Source: Allocoleopsis franciscana PCC 7113 | GTDB taxonomy: Bacteria > Cyanobacteriota > Cyanobacteriia > Cyanobacteriales > Coleofasciculaceae | Assembly (NCBI RefSeq): GCF_000317515.1 | Contig: NC_019738.1 | Location: 3,498,001 to 3,562,000 of the forward strand | DNA: 64,000 nucleotides | Reading direction: 5' to 3' | Shown: one piece after another, positions 45,710 through 56,431 of the stretch | Position numbering within the stretch: the stretch's first letter is position 1 | Layout: each line of letters begins with the position of its first letter | The notes under the pieces: model-generated | Told to the model about the DNA's origin: nothing | The model's input: only the letters and a program-made list of their open reading frames with translations | Databases searched by the model: none | Made by a program: the position numbers and the translations under genes

Positions 45710-48274
45710 ATGGTGACGACAGCATCAGGATTTATACAAAACTCAACCAAACGTCGGCTGTGCTTGGCTGTAGAAGGCATCGTGCAGGGAGTCGGCTTTC
45801 GCCCATTCGTTTACGGCTTGGCAAAAGACGTGGGGGTTGTGGGTTGGGTGAAAAATACCGATCGCGGAGTCTCGATCGATATTGAGGGGACTATCGAACA
45901 GCTTCAGGTTTTCCAGAAACGACTGGAGCAAGACAAACCGCCTCATGCATTTTTACAGCACATAGAAACTGAGTGGATGAGTCTTGCGGGATACACCGAT
46001 TTTGACATTCGTCCATCAGATGCGGCTGATTCCTCAATCTCAACTCCTAAATCTGCACTGATTCTGCCCGATCTGGCAACCTGTCCAGCCTGTCTGCACG
46101 AAATTTACGATCCTGCCAACCGTCGCTATCGCTATCCTTTCACCAATTGTACGCACTGCGGCCCTCGCTTCAGCATCTTGCGATCGCTCCCTTACGATCG
46201 CCCCAACACCACGATGCAGCAATTTCAGATGTGTCCGGAGTGTCGTGCAGAGTACCAGAACCCGTTAGATCGACGCTTTCATGCTCAACCCAATGCTTGC
46301 CCAACTTGTGGCCCCCATTTAGAACTTTGGGATCGTCAAGGTAAGACATTAGCAAGCCATGATCAGGCATTACTGCAAACGGCCAATGCAATTCGTCAGG
46401 GTAAAATTCTGGCAATTAAGGGATTAGGCGGATTCCATCTGGTTGTGGATGCTGGCAATGAGACTGCCGTGAGAACGCTGCGCGATCGCAAACGGCGACC
46501 TGATAAGCCACTCGCGTTAATGTATCCTTCATTAGAGCTAATCCGCGAACACTGTCAGGTTTCGGAAGAGGAAGAAAAATTACTGTGTTCTTCAGAAGCA
46601 CCGATTGTTCTTCTTCAATCTAAAATCCAAAATCTAAAATCCAAAATTGCTCCCTCTGTTGCTCCCGGCAATCCCGATTTAGGGGTGATGCTACCGTACA
46701 CGCCGTTGCATCATCTCTTGCTGTCGGAACTCGGTTTTCCGATTGTCGCGACGAGTGGAAATCTTTCTAGCGAACCGATTTGTACGGATGAATTGGATGC
46801 ACTGAACCGATTACAGAATATTGCCGATTTGTTCTTAGTTCACGATCGCCCGATTGCTCGTCCTGTTGATGATTCCATCGTGCGGGTGGTTGGCGAGCAA
46901 CCCATTGTTCTGCATGAACACTTTAAACCCCACCCCAGCCCTCCCCTTACTAAGGGGAGGGAGCAAGAAGTTTCCCCCCTTACTAAGGGGGGATTAAGGG
47001 GGGTTAGCTCGATTCGCGCAGGAGGCTTAATCGTTCTGCGTCGTGCCAGAGGCTATGCTCCCTTTCCAATTACACCGCCATCGAAATTAACCTCTCATGA
47101 TTCATCCATCATCCTCGCTGTTGGCGCTCATTTAAAAAATACCGTTGCCCTGTATCTCAATCATCAAATTTTGATGAGCCAGCATCTCGGCGATCTTGAT
47201 AATTTATCAACAATCGATCGCTTTCAAGAAGCAATTCACCATCTACTTAATATCTATGAGGTTCAGCCCGTTGCGATCGCAACTGATGCTCATCCAGACT
47301 ACTACTCGACTCAATTTGCCAATGCTTTGATTGAACTGAATGCACAGAGCAAGCAGGCAACTGAACAGAAACGCTTTCCTTCTGCCCTCTGCCCTCTGCC
47401 ATCTGCCTTTCGTACTTCTACACCTGTAATTCCAGTGCAGCATCACTATGCTCATGTCCTTTCTTGCATGGTGGACAATCAACTGGAACCCCCCGTGTTG
47501 GGAATTGCTTGGGATGGAACGGGTTATGGCTTAGACGGCACGATTTGGGGAGGTGAGTTTCTCAACATTCCAGCTAACGGATTTGAACGAACGGCTCATC
47601 TGCGATCGTTCCCATTACCTGGAGGGGAACAGGCAGTCAAAGAACCTCGACGATGCGCTTTGGGATTGCTCTACGAATGCTTTGGAAATCGGGCGTTTGA
47701 AATGGTGGAGTTAGCCCCTCTCCAAGCCTTTTCGCCGCAAGAACTTAAAGTCTTGCAGACCATGTTACAACGAGGGCTGAATACTCCAAAAACATCCAGT
47801 GCCGGACGCTTGTTTGATGCGATCGCTGCCTTGTTGGGGCTATGTCAGCAAGCGAGTTTTGAAGGACAAGCCGCAATGCAACTGGAGTTTGCGCCTAATG
47901 GCTTCAAGACGAATGAAACCTATCCGTATGAGCTGCTGTGTCCTGTGGACTCTCCTATGATTCTCGATTATTCACCGATGCTCAATGCCATTCTCGATGA
48001 CATTCACGAGCAGATTTCTCAAGAGATCGTGGCGGCCAAGTTTCACAATACTTTAATTGAGGGAATGGTGGCGATCGCTAAGCGAGTCGGTGTTGAACAA
48101 ATTGTGTTAACGGGCGGTTGTTTTCAAAATTGTTATCTACTAGAATGTGCGATCGCTCGACTCAATAGAGAAGGTTTCTCAATTTATTGGCATCACCGAA
48201 TTCCCACCAATGACGGAGGCATTGCGGCTGGACAAATTATGGCGGCGTTACGAGTATTGCAAAATCAATCATGA
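45710..48274 (+). CDS. hypF: Carbamoyltransferase HypF
   Basis: 854 residues from ATG 45710. Order: acylphosphatase domain (VEGIVQGVGFRPFVYGLA), two zinc fingers (CPACLHEIYD, CTHCGPR, CPECRAEY, CPTCGP), YrdC-like domain and Kae1-like domain (HHYAHVLSCM, LTGGCFQN). It makes the cyanide ligand from carbamoyl phosphate with HypE. Three inserts come from repeats: SKIQNLKSKIAP (46617-46648), HPSPPLTKGREQEVSPLTKG (46928-47007) and [13 protein letters not shown] (47379-47410). They appear to fall in loops, so the protein may still work. Confidence 0.94.
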   Translation: MVTTASGFIQNSTKRRLCLAVEGIVQGVGFRPFVYGLAKDVGVVGWVKNTDRGVSIDIEGTIEQLQVFQKRLEQDKPPHAFLQHIETEWMSLAGYTDFDIRPSDAADSSISTPKSALILPDLATCPACLHEIYDPANRRYRYPFTNCTHCGPRFSILRSLPYDRPNTTMQQFQMCPECRAEYQNPLDRRFHAQPNACPTCGPHLELWDRQGKTLASHDQALLQTANAIRQGKILAIKGLGGFHLVVDAGNETAVRTLRDRKRRPDKPLALMYPSLELIREHCQVSEEEEKLLCSSEAPIVLLQSKIQNLKSKIAPSVAPGNPDLGVMLPYTPLHHLLLSELGFPIVATSGNLSSEPICTDELDALNRLQNIADLFLVHDRPIARPVDDSIVRVVGEQPIVLHEHFKPHPSPPLTKGREQEVSPLTKGGLRGVSSIRAGGLIVLRRARGYAPFPITPPSKLTSHDSSIILAVGAHLKNTVALYLNHQILMSQHLGDLDNLSTIDRFQEAIHHLLNIYEVQPVAIATDAHPDYYSTQFANALIELNAQSKQATEQKRFPSALCPLPSAFRTSTPVIPVQHHYAHVLSCMVDNQLEPPVLGIAWDGTGYGLDGTIWGGEFLNIPANGFERTAHLRSFPLPGGEQAVKEPRRCALGLLYECFGNRAFEMVELAPLQAFSPQELKVLQTMLQRGLNTPKTSSAGRLFDAIAALLGLCQQASFEGQAAMQLEFAPNGFKTNETYPYELLCPVDSPMILDYSPMLNAILDDIHEQISQEIVAAKFHNTLIEGMVAIAKRVGVEQIVLTGGCFQNCYLLECAIARLNREGFSIYWHHRIPTNDGGIAAGQIMAALRVLQNQS
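46617..47410 (+). repeat. Three repeat-derived inserts within hypF
   Basis: 46617-46648: AAAATCC/AAAATCT heptamers. 46928-47007: MITE-like C-run/G-run sequence related to 44324 and 52590. 47379-47410: CTGCCCT heptamers. All keep the reading frame. Confidence 0.8.
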
Positions 48275-48285
48275 GGTGAATGAAA

Positions 48286-48576
48286 ATGTGTCTTGCTGTA
48301 CCCGGTAAAGTGATCGGTATTGAGGAAAATTCCGAGCGCAATGGAAACTCCTCGCTCTGGCGCACAGGTAAAGTTAGTTTTGGCGGCATTATCAAAGAAG
48401 TTAGCCTCGCCTATGTACCAGACGTAAAAATTGGGGATTACGTCATCGTGCATGTGGGTTTTGCGCTCAGTATTGTTGACCCCGAAGAAGCAGAAGAAAC
48501 CTTAAATTATTTGGAGCAGCTTGAAGTTAAACCATCGCCAATTAATGCAGTACTTGGAGAAGTCTCCTCTAGTTGA
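48286..48576 (+). CDS. hypC: Hydrogenase assembly chaperone HypC
   Basis: 96 residues from ATG 48286, chosen so that the catalytic Cys is residue 2 (MCLAVPGKVI), as in the whole family. The loop VSFGGIIKEVSLAYVPD and GDYVIVHVGFALS are typical. It carries Fe(CN)2CO with HypD and binds the large-subunit precursor. Confidence 0.94.
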   Translation: MCLAVPGKVIGIEENSERNGNSSLWRTGKVSFGGIIKEVSLAYVPDVKIGDYVIVHVGFALSIVDPEEAEETLNYLEQLEVKPSPINAVLGEVSSS

Positions 48577-48590
48577 TTGACAAATTTATT

Positions 48591-48689
48591 GTAGGTTGGG
48601 TTGTAGCTTGCACGCCAAGTAGTGGTACGCAGTGAAACCTAACAGTAAATTGGATTTCGTTGGGTTTTGCGTTGCTCAACCCAACCTAC
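48591..48689. repeat. MITE-like element with 13-bp inverted ends
   Basis: GTAGGTTGGGTTG at 48591-48603 and its exact complement at 48677-48689, 99 bp overall; internal TTGGGTTTTGCG is typical of a repeat family common in cyanobacterial intergenic DNA. Confidence 0.85.
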
Positions 48690-48853
48690 GCAAAATCTAG
48701 GATTTTCTATTTCAATTTCAATCCATTCATCTTTGTGAATATTTATTTTAATCCTCACAATAGCCTCAATATTTATCTCTAGCATGGAGATGAAACGGGC
48801 TTGCCAAGCATGAACAAACTGAACTTTTGTAATCACGAAAAGAGGATGAGGCA

Positions 48854-51800
48854 ATGCCATTAAAAAATTTTGCCACCATAGACGGTAACGAAGCTGTTGC
48901 TCGCGTTGCCTACCGACTCAGTGAAGTTATCGCGATTTATCCCATTACACCAGCTTCACCGATGGGTGAATGGGCCGATGCATGGGCATCTGCCGCACAG
49001 CCCAACCTGTGGGGAACTGTTCCCTCTGTTGTGGAAATGCAAAGTGAGGCAGGCGCAGCCGGAACGGTTCATGGAGCATTGCAGGCTGGAACGTTAACTA
49101 CAACGTTTACGGCTTCCCAAGGCTTGCTATTAATGATTCCCAATTTATACAAGATTGCGGGTGAACTAACGCCTGCGGTAATTCACATTGCCGCGCGATC
49201 GCTAGCAGCACAGGGACTTTCAATTTTTGGCGATCACAGTGATGTAATGGCAGTCCGAGGAACGGGTTGCGGGTTGCTTTGTTCAGCCTCGGTGCAAGAG
49301 GCGCAAGATTTGGCAGCGATCGCCACTCGTGCCACACTGGAATCTCGCATTCCCTTCCTCCACTTCTTCGATGGTTTCCGCACGTCCCACGAAATTCAAA
49401 AAGTGGAACTGCTATCGGATGACGATTTACGCGCTTTCATTCCGAATGAACTGATTTTGGCGCATCGCGATCGCGCCTTGACACCCGATCGCCCAGTGAT
49501 TCGCGGTACAGCTCAAAATCCGGATGTTTATTTCCAAGCGCGAGAAACGGTTAACCGATTCTATAACGCCTGTCCTGGTATCGTACAGCAGGCGATGGAT
49601 GAATTCGCACAACTCACAGGACGACAGTATCAACTCTACGAATACCACGGCGATCCAGCAGCGGAACAAGTCATTATATTGATGGGTTCGGGTTGTGAAA
49701 CCGTGCATGAAACGGTAGATTACCTGAATGCTCGCGGTGCAAAAGTAGGAGTACTGAAAGTTCGGTTATACAGACCATTTGATGGTACTCGATTGGTTGC
49801 TGCACTGCCTGAAAGTGTGAAAGCGATCGCTGTACTTGATCGCGCCAAAGAACCAGGCAGTACGGGTGAACCCTTGTATCTCGATGTCCTGAGTGCGCTA
49901 GTTGAAAGCAACCGTCAGACGATTCAGGTAGTTGGAGGTCGCTACGGTTTATCGTCTAAAGAATTTACCCCAGCAATGGTGAAGGCTGTCTTTGATAATT
50001 TGACAGTTGACCAGCCACTCAATCATTTCACGGTTGGCATTTACGACGATGTTACTCATACGTCATTAAACTACGATCCCAGCTTCTCCATTGAACCTGA
50101 TAACGTAGTACGAGCCATTTTCTATGGTTTGGGTTCCGATGGGACAGTTGGTGCAAATAAGAACTCAATCAAAATCATTGGCGAAGAAACAGACAACTAT
50201 GCTCAAGGTTACTTCGTCTATGATTCCAAGAAATCCGGTTCTGTTACAGTTTCCCATTTGCGTTTTGGTCCACAACTGATTCGTTCGATCTACCTAGTGG
50301 ATAGTGCGAATTTTGTGGCTTGTCACCAATGGGAATTCGTCGAGAAATTCGATCTGCTGGGAACTGCAAAACCCGAAGCTGTCTTTTTGCTCAACAGTCC
50401 CTACAATTCAGAAGAAACCTGGAGGCGGTTACCAGAGCGTCTGAGGGCGCAAATTCTTGAGAAGCAGTTGAAATTCTACGTTATTAATGCGTCTCAGGTG
50501 GCACGCGAGGTAGGGATGGGCCGGCACATCAACACCGTGATGCAGGTGTGTTTCTTTGCCATTGCAGGCGTGTTGCCTCGTGAAGAAGCGATCGCACGTA
50601 TCAAGCAATCCATCCGCAAGACTTACGGCAAGAAGGGTGAGACGATTGTGGAAATGAACTTGAAAGCGGTCGATCGCACCCTGGATAATCTATACGAAGT
50701 GGAGTATCAGAATTATCAACAAGCTGCCATTCCCAGTCAGGTAGGAGAAGCGCCCTCCCCCGTTCCCGATACGGCCCCAGCCTTTGTTCGAGACGTACTC
50801 GGCAAGATGATGGCACGGCAGGGAGATGATCTTCCCGTGAGTGCGTTGCCGATTGATGGCACTTATCCCAGTGGTACCTCGAAATGGGAGAAGCGCAACA
50901 TTGCCCAGGAAATTCCAGTGTGGGATGCTGATGTGTGCGTGCAGTGCGGCAAATGCGTGATGATGTGTCCTCATGCCGTGATACGCTCCAAAGTGTATGA
51001 ACCAGAAGCACTCGAAAATGCACCGGAAACGTTTAAGAGTGCCAATGCCAAAGACCATGACTGGACGAATCTGAAATTTACGATTCAAGTGGCGGCTGAA
51101 GACTGTACGGGTTGCGGGCTTTGTGTGGATATTTGTCCGGCAAAAAATAGAGCCGAACCCAGGAAGAAAGCGATTAACATGGCTCCCCAGTTACCCTTGC
51201 GAGAACAGGAACGGGAAAACTGGGACTTCTTCCTCAACTTACCGAATCCTGATCGCAGCAAACTGAAATTGCACAAGATTGCTCAGCAACAGATGCAGGA
51301 ACCGTTGTTTGAGTTCTCCGGTGCCTGTGCGGGTTGTGGTGAAACGCCCTACGTCAAACTGGTATCGCAACTGTTTGGCGATCGTATGTTAGTGGCAAAT
51401 GCGACCGGATGTTCATCTATCTATGGTGGTAACTTGCCGACAACGCCCTGGACGCACAATGCAGAAGGGCGCGGGCCGGCATGGTCAAACTCCCTATTTG
51501 AAGATAATGCCGAATTTGGCTTAGGCTTCCGGGTAGCGATCGACAAGCAAATGGAGTATGCCAGAGAACTCCTGCAAGAGCTATCAAGCAGTATGAATGG
51601 CAGTTCCCCAATTCCGGTTGACTTAGCATCGGCCATTCTCAATGCAGAACAAAAGGACGAAGCCGATATCGTCGAGCAACGCGAACGGGTAGCTATCCTC
51701 AAGCAACACCTAGAAGAGTGGTGCAATCAGTTAGAGGGAGACCAAAATCTAAAATCTAAAATCCAAACTCTAAAATCCCTCGCCGATTACCTAGTCAAGA

Positions 51801-52528
51801 AGAGCGTCTGGTTGATTGGTGGTGACGGTTGGGCTTATGACATCGGCTATGGTGGACTCGATCACGTCATTGCCAGTGGTCGCAATGTCAACATTCTGGT
51901 GCTGGATACAGAAGTGTATTCCAATACCGGTGGGCAGATGTCCAAAGCCACACCCAGAGGTGCGGTTGCGAAGTTCGCCGCCGGAGGTAAGCCTGCACCC
52001 AAGAAAGATTTGGGACTCATGGCAATGACGTATGGCAATGTCTATGTTGCCAGTGTCGCAATGGGAGCGCGGGATGAACACACGCTCAAAGCATTCCTGG
52101 AAGCGGAATCTTACAATGGCCCTTCGTTAATCATTGCCTACTCGCACTGTGTAGCTCACGGCATTGATATGACAACGGGAATGCAGCAGCAGAAGGCGGT
52201 AGTTGAATCGGGGCGGTGGTTGCTCTACCGTTACGATCCGCGTCGGACTGAACGGGGTGAAAATCCACTGATTTTGGATTCGCGATCGCCCAAGATATCG
52301 GTTGAGCAGGCGATGTACAGCGAAAACCGCTTCAAGATGCTAACCCGCACTAAACCAGAAGATGCGAAGCGATTAGTAGAACTCGCCCAAGCTGATGTCA
52401 ATACTCGTTGGCAAATGTATCAGTACTTGGCTGCACAGCACCTGGGCAAACCCAACGGGCATCATGACGGGCACACCGATGCTGGTGCCACTTCGAGCAA
52501 GCAATCCGAACCTTCCACTGCACAATAG
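48854..52528 (+). CDS. nifJ: Pyruvate:ferredoxin (flavodoxin) oxidoreductase
   Basis: 1224 residues, a complete one-chain PFOR. Domain order: pyruvate-binding YPITPASPMGEWAD, CoA and linker domains, two 4Fe-4S motifs (CVQCGKCVMMCP and CTGCGLCVDICP), the proximal cluster (CAGCGETPY) and the thiamine-diphosphate site (GDGWAYDIGYGG to SNTGGQ). An in-frame AAAATCT heptamer insert codes NLKSKIQTLKS at about 51743-51778. It turns pyruvate into acetyl-CoA, CO2 and reduced ferredoxin in darkness without oxygen, which can feed the Hox hydrogenase. Confidence 0.96.
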   Translation: MPLKNFATIDGNEAVARVAYRLSEVIAIYPITPASPMGEWADAWASAAQPNLWGTVPSVVEMQSEAGAAGTVHGALQAGTLTTTFTASQGLLLMIPNLYKIAGELTPAVIHIAARSLAAQGLSIFGDHSDVMAVRGTGCGLLCSASVQEAQDLAAIATRATLESRIPFLHFFDGFRTSHEIQKVELLSDDDLRAFIPNELILAHRDRALTPDRPVIRGTAQNPDVYFQARETVNRFYNACPGIVQQAMDEFAQLTGRQYQLYEYHGDPAAEQVIILMGSGCETVHETVDYLNARGAKVGVLKVRLYRPFDGTRLVAALPESVKAIAVLDRAKEPGSTGEPLYLDVLSALVESNRQTIQVVGGRYGLSSKEFTPAMVKAVFDNLTVDQPLNHFTVGIYDDVTHTSLNYDPSFSIEPDNVVRAIFYGLGSDGTVGANKNSIKIIGEETDNYAQGYFVYDSKKSGSVTVSHLRFGPQLIRSIYLVDSANFVACHQWEFVEKFDLLGTAKPEAVFLLNSPYNSEETWRRLPERLRAQILEKQLKFYVINASQVAREVGMGRHINTVMQVCFFAIAGVLPREEAIARIKQSIRKTYGKKGETIVEMNLKAVDRTLDNLYEVEYQNYQQAAIPSQVGEAPSPVPDTAPAFVRDVLGKMMARQGDDLPVSALPIDGTYPSGTSKWEKRNIAQEIPVWDADVCVQCGKCVMMCPHAVIRSKVYEPEALENAPETFKSANAKDHDWTNLKFTIQVAAEDCTGCGLCVDICPAKNRAEPRKKAINMAPQLPLREQERENWDFFLNLPNPDRSKLKLHKIAQQQMQEPLFEFSGACAGCGETPYVKLVSQLFGDRMLVANATGCSSIYGGNLPTTPWTHNAEGRGPAWSNSLFEDNAEFGLGFRVAIDKQMEYARELLQELSSSMNGSSPIPVDLASAILNAEQKDEADIVEQRERVAILKQHLEEWCNQLEGDQNLKSKIQTLKSLADYLVKKSVWLIGGDGWAYDIGYGGLDHVIASGRNVNILVLDTEVYSNTGGQMSKATPRGAVAKFAAGGKPAPKKDLGLMAMTYGNVYVASVAMGARDEHTLKAFLEAESYNGPSLIIAYSHCVAHGIDMTTGMQQQKAVVESGRWLLYRYDPRRTERGENPLILDSRSPKISVEQAMYSENRFKMLTRTKPEDAKRLVELAQADVNTRWQMYQYLAAQHLGKPNGHHDGHTDAGATSSKQSEPSTAQ

Positions 52529-52589
52529 ATACTTTTCTTGCTCGGGCTACTGTGTACACACATCTCTACACAGGATGCGAAAGGCTGTT

Positions 52590-52707
52590 CGATCCCCCTA
52601 AATCCCCCTTAAAAAGGGGGACTTTAACTCCGGTTCCCCTCGTGATGTTAACAGCGCAGTTTCCTGTAGTTCTCCCCCCTTTTTAAGGGGGGCTGGGGGG
52701 GATCTAA
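52590..52707. repeat. MITE-like C-run/G-run inverted repeat, copy 2
   Basis: Begins GATCCCCCTAAATCCCCCTT and ends GGGGGGCTGGGGGGGATC, the mirror order of the copy at 44324. It fills most of the gap between nifJ and the next gene. Confidence 0.82.
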
Positions 52708-52753
52708 GGGATTGAAAACACACCCTAGTTCACAACTCTATCTGAAGGAGACA

Positions 52754-53806
52754 ATGGGCATGAATTTAACCACAACTTATATGGGATTGGAATTGCGATC
52801 GCCCCTCGTGGTTGGTGCAGCCGCTCCTCTCACCGAAGATATCGATAATATCAAGCGAATGGAAGATGCTGGAGCTGCTGCCGTCGTCCTGCACTCACTC
52901 TTCGAGGAGCAAATTGAGCAGGAAATGTTGACAATCCACCACCATCTAGAACAGGGTACCGAAAGCTATGCTGAATCACTGACCTTCTTTCCTGAACCCG
53001 AAATTTTTCATGTAGGGCCTTCGCTTTATCTAGAGCATATTCGCAAAGCCAAAGAGAGAGTGAATATTCCTATTATTGCCAGTCTCAACGGCTCGACTTT
53101 AGGAGGTTGGACAAACTACGCCCGTCAAATTGAGCAAGCTGGAGCGGATGCACTGGAAATCAACATCTACTATATTCCTACCGAAATTCATCTAACCGGT
53201 GCAGCGATCGAGCAGCAATATTTGGATATTCTCAAGGCAGTGAAAGCAAGTGTGACAATTCCGGTTGCTGTGAAACTCAGCCCTTATTTCACCAATTTAG
53301 CGAATATGGCGCATCAGTTGACGAGGGAAGGAGCAGATGCGCTGGTGTTATTTAATCGCTTCTACCAGCCGGACATTGATGTGGAAGAATTGGAAGTGCG
53401 ACCCAACGTTCTTCTGAGTACCCCTCAAGCGATGCGTTTGCCGATGCGGTGGATTGCCATCCTGTATAGGCGCATTGGTGCTGATTTAGCGGCAACTGGC
53501 GGCATTCAGAAAGGGGTTGATGTGGTGCGAATGCTCATGGCAGGAGCAAAAGTAACAATGATTGTGAGTTCTCTGCTGCGGCATGGAATTAACCATCTCC
53601 AGGAGATTGAACAGGAACTACGGCACTGGATGCAAGAACACGATTACAGCTGTGTCAGTGAACTACAAGGCATCATGAGCCAGCGTTCCTGCCCGAATCC
53701 TAGTGAGTTTGAACGGGTGCAATACATGAAAGCGATTCAAACCTACACACCTAAACCTCCTGTACTGGCTGAGACGGCTTATGTTGTTTATCAGCAGGAG
53801 GATTAG
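52754..53806 (+). CDS. Dihydroorotate-dehydrogenase-like flavoprotein
   Basis: 350 residues from ATG 52754 (AAGGAG 6 bp upstream). A TIM barrel with FMN-binding features: [24 protein letters not shown], and [15 protein letters not shown]. It resembles the PyrD-like genes that accompany nifJ, rather than true pyrimidine enzymes; the catalytic Ser/Cys region is not clear. Lying 6 bp before hypD and after nifJ, it is likely a redox partner in fermentative metabolism. Confidence 0.85.
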   Translation: MGMNLTTTYMGLELRSPLVVGAAAPLTEDIDNIKRMEDAGAAAVVLHSLFEEQIEQEMLTIHHHLEQGTESYAESLTFFPEPEIFHVGPSLYLEHIRKAKERVNIPIIASLNGSTLGGWTNYARQIEQAGADALEINIYYIPTEIHLTGAAIEQQYLDILKAVKASVTIPVAVKLSPYFTNLANMAHQLTREGADALVLFNRFYQPDIDVEELEVRPNVLLSTPQAMRLPMRWIAILYRRIGADLAATGGIQKGVDVVRMLMAGAKVTMIVSSLLRHGINHLQEIEQELRHWMQEHDYSCVSELQGIMSQRSCPNPSEFERVQYMKAIQTYTPKPPVLAETAYVVYQQED

Positions 53807-53811
53807 AACGG

Positions 53812-54948
53812 ATGAAATTTGTTGACGAATATCGGGACGCCCAACTAGCTCAGCAGTATGCTGAAGCGATCGCCTCCATCGCCACCCGTCCCTGGAGCAT
53901 CATGGAAATCTGTGGGGGACAAACTCACTCAATTGTTAAATTTGGCATTGATACTCTTTTACCCAAAACAATTACCTTAATTCATGGGCCGGGGTGTCCC
54001 GTATGCGTCACATCGGCTGAGATTATTGATGAAGCGATCGCACTAGCTGCCCTACCGAACGTTATCTTCTGCTCGTTTGGGGACATGCTGCGCGTACCTG
54101 GCTCGGCGATTAGTGATGCCGCCTCTACTCCCTCCGATTTACTCACCGTTAAAGCATCGGGTGGGGATGTCCGCATGGTTTATTCTCCATTGGATGCGCT
54201 GAAAATCGCCCAAAACAATCCTGACAAGCAAGTTGTGTTTTTTGCAGTTGGGTTTGAAACAACTGCCCCAGCAACCGCAATGGCAGTCTATCAGGCGTAC
54301 CAACAGGGTGTAACCAACTTTTCACTGCTGGTGTCTCATGTGCTGGTTCCTCCAGCAATGGAAGCGATTTTATCCTCTCCAACGTGCCAGGTACAGGGCT
54401 TTCTGGCGGCAGGACACGTCTGCACGGTAATGGGGTATCGAGAGTATGAAGCGATCGCGCCCAAGTATCGGGTTCCAATTGTAGTCACAGGATTTGAACC
54501 TATTGACATTTTGCAAGGAATATACTTTTGTCTTAAACAACTGGAAGAGGGCAGAGCAGAAGTCGAAAATCAGTATGCGCGATCGGTTCGCAGACAGGGC
54601 AATGAAGCAGCACAGCATCTCATCCAGGACGTGTTTGAAGTAGTCCCCCGCTGCTGGCGCGGCTTGGGTGAGATTTCTCAAAGCGGGTTAGGACTGCGCG
54701 AACAGTATGCCCCCTTCGATGTTCACAACAAAGGACTCCTCCCCATCTCGCCATCTCCCCATCCCCCCATGTCCTCGGAATGCATCAGCGGACTCATCCT
54801 GCAAGGCATCCGCAAACCGCATGATTGTCCAGCATTTGGCAGTCGCTGTACTCCAGAACATCCCTTAGGGGCACCGATGGTTTCTTCAGAAGGAGCCTGC
54901 GCTGCCTACTACCGCTACCGACAGCGATCGCCAATAACCGTTAGCTAG
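53812..54948 (+). CDS. hypD: Hydrogenase maturation protein HypD
   Basis: 378 residues. GGQTHSI and HGPGCPVC hold the catalytic Cys; C-terminal Cys of the 4Fe-4S cluster are in [21 protein letters not shown] and EGACAAYY. Near residue 310 a short Pro/Ser insert ([11 protein letters not shown]) comes from CCATCTC heptamers at 54738-54772. It is the scaffold where the Fe(CN)2CO unit is built with HypC and HypE. Confidence 0.95.
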   Translation: MKFVDEYRDAQLAQQYAEAIASIATRPWSIMEICGGQTHSIVKFGIDTLLPKTITLIHGPGCPVCVTSAEIIDEAIALAALPNVIFCSFGDMLRVPGSAISDAASTPSDLLTVKASGGDVRMVYSPLDALKIAQNNPDKQVVFFAVGFETTAPATAMAVYQAYQQGVTNFSLLVSHVLVPPAMEAILSSPTCQVQGFLAAGHVCTVMGYREYEAIAPKYRVPIVVTGFEPIDILQGIYFCLKQLEEGRAEVENQYARSVRRQGNEAAQHLIQDVFEVVPRCWRGLGEISQSGLGLREQYAPFDVHNKGLLPISPSPHPPMSSECISGLILQGIRKPHDCPAFGSRCTPEHPLGAPMVSSEGACAAYYRYRQRSPITVS

Positions 54949-54966
54949 CTTCGGCATACGTTCACC

Positions 54967-56031
54967 ATGACTGGTCTTAAAAACTTTACCCTATCCTGTC
55001 CGATTCCTATTCAGCAGTACCCAACCGTACTCCTCGCTCACGGGGGCGGTGGACGATTGATGCATCAGTTAATTGAGCAGATGTTTCTGCCGATTTTCGG
55101 CTCACCGAATGATGTTCAACATGATGCGGCTGTTTTGTCAATCTCTAGTCATCGAATCGCCTTCACCACTGATTCCTATGTGGTGCGTCCTCTATTCTTT
55201 CCTGGTGGTGATATTGGTTCGCTAGCCGTTCATGGCACAGTCAACGATCTGGCAATGGCAGGCGCACGCCCACTCTATCTCAGCGTGGGTTTCATTCTAG
55301 AAGAAGGACTGCCAATGGAAACGCTATGGCGCGTTGTCCAATCCATCAAACAAGCTGCCGATCGCGCCAACGTCAAGATTGTGACAGGTGACACTAAAGT
55401 GGTCGATCGCGGAAAAGGAGACGGTATTTTTATCAACACCGCAGGTGTTGGCATTCTTGAACACAACCAGAGAATTAATCCCACCTCAGTTCAACCTGGG
55501 GATATCATTCTCTTGAGTGGAGATATTGGCAGACATGGAATTGCCATTATGGCAGTGCGTGAAGGATTGGAGTTTGAAACAACTATTGAAAGTGATTCAG
55601 CTCCTCTAGCTGATTTGGTAGGTGAACTTCTAAGTGCGAACATCGAAGTTCACTGCTTGCGGGATTTAACACGAGGTGGGCTAGCCAGCGCGCTGAATGA
55701 AATTGCCTCAGCCGCGAATGTAGCAATTAACATTGACGAACAAAAAATTCCCGTGCGTGAGGATGTTCGGGGAGCCTGTGAACTCTTGGGACTCGACCCG
55801 CTATATATTGCAAATGAAGGACGATTCATCGCATTTGTCCCATCTTCCGATGCAGAACGGGCATTGGGAGTTATAAAAGCTTATCAGGAAAAGATGGGAG
55901 ACGTAAAAACGGCTTGTGCGATCGGTCAGGTAAGAGAGCAACCTGCTAAATCTGTCATTGTGAACAGCAAAATTGGAGTCGATCACCTCCTGGAAATGTT
56001 GAGCGGTGAACAGCTTCCTAGAATTTGCTGA
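54967..56031 (+). CDS. hypE: Hydrogenase maturation protein HypE
   Basis: 354 residues. AIRS/PurM fold: [32 protein letters not shown], and the C-terminal PRIC, whose last Cys takes the carbamoyl group from HypF and dehydrates it to a thiocyanate. It follows hypD after 18 bp. Confidence 0.96.
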   Translation: MTGLKNFTLSCPIPIQQYPTVLLAHGGGGRLMHQLIEQMFLPIFGSPNDVQHDAAVLSISSHRIAFTTDSYVVRPLFFPGGDIGSLAVHGTVNDLAMAGARPLYLSVGFILEEGLPMETLWRVVQSIKQAADRANVKIVTGDTKVVDRGKGDGIFINTAGVGILEHNQRINPTSVQPGDIILLSGDIGRHGIAIMAVREGLEFETTIESDSAPLADLVGELLSANIEVHCLRDLTRGGLASALNEIASAANVAINIDEQKIPVREDVRGACELLGLDPLYIANEGRFIAFVPSSDAERALGVIKAYQEKMGDVKTACAIGQVREQPAKSVIVNSKIGVDHLLEMLSGEQLPRIC

Positions 56032-56132
56032 TTCCAGTGAAGTTGAGAGGGGACGTTCACTGGTATTAGTACCAAAAATGTGAGCAATCTAACGCTCTTC
56101 TGTCACTCTAGGCAGCAGAAAACAGAAAGTCC

Positions 56133-56275
56133 TCAAATGATTATCATTATCGAGAAGTGGGTAGCTCAAAAGTTCATTCTCAATAAACCTGTCAATAAGC
56201 TGTTATTTTTTGAAGACCCAACTGGATGAAAAGCAATCTCTGCCAATCTTTTGAGCCGATTGTCGCCCCATGAAG
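56133..56275 (-). repeat. Inverted duplicate carrying a Fur/Zur box, copy 2
   Basis: Matches 36296-36443 in reverse orientation over about 140 bp. The palindrome AATGATTATCATT is at 56136-56148. Neither copy has an open gene close by. Confidence 0.85.
56136..56148. promoter_or_regulatory. Fur/Zur-type box in repeat copy 2
   Basis: AATGATTATCATT, the same core as the box before zur. It lies about 105 bp after hypE and 285 bp before pfkA, so control of pfkA is possible but unproven. Confidence 0.65.
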
Positions 56276-56431
56276 ATTGTGACTCACAAGGCATGCCTGT
56301 CAACCTACCACCTAACACCTAAAACCTGCCACCTGAACAGGGATACTGCTAAGTACTAGAACAATCTGCCATCTTCAATCCTCAATCCTTATTTCTTCAG
56401 TTCTCAACTCCTAATTCCCAACCTCCAGCTT

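Larger units (their letters stand above)
56032..56431. other. Intergenic region with Fur/Zur-box repeat
   Basis: Contains the second copy of the box-carrying repeat (56133-56275) and ACCTAAC-like heptamer repeats (56296-56335). No gene. The end of the region is C/T-rich and may hold the pfkA promoter. Confidence 0.65.
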
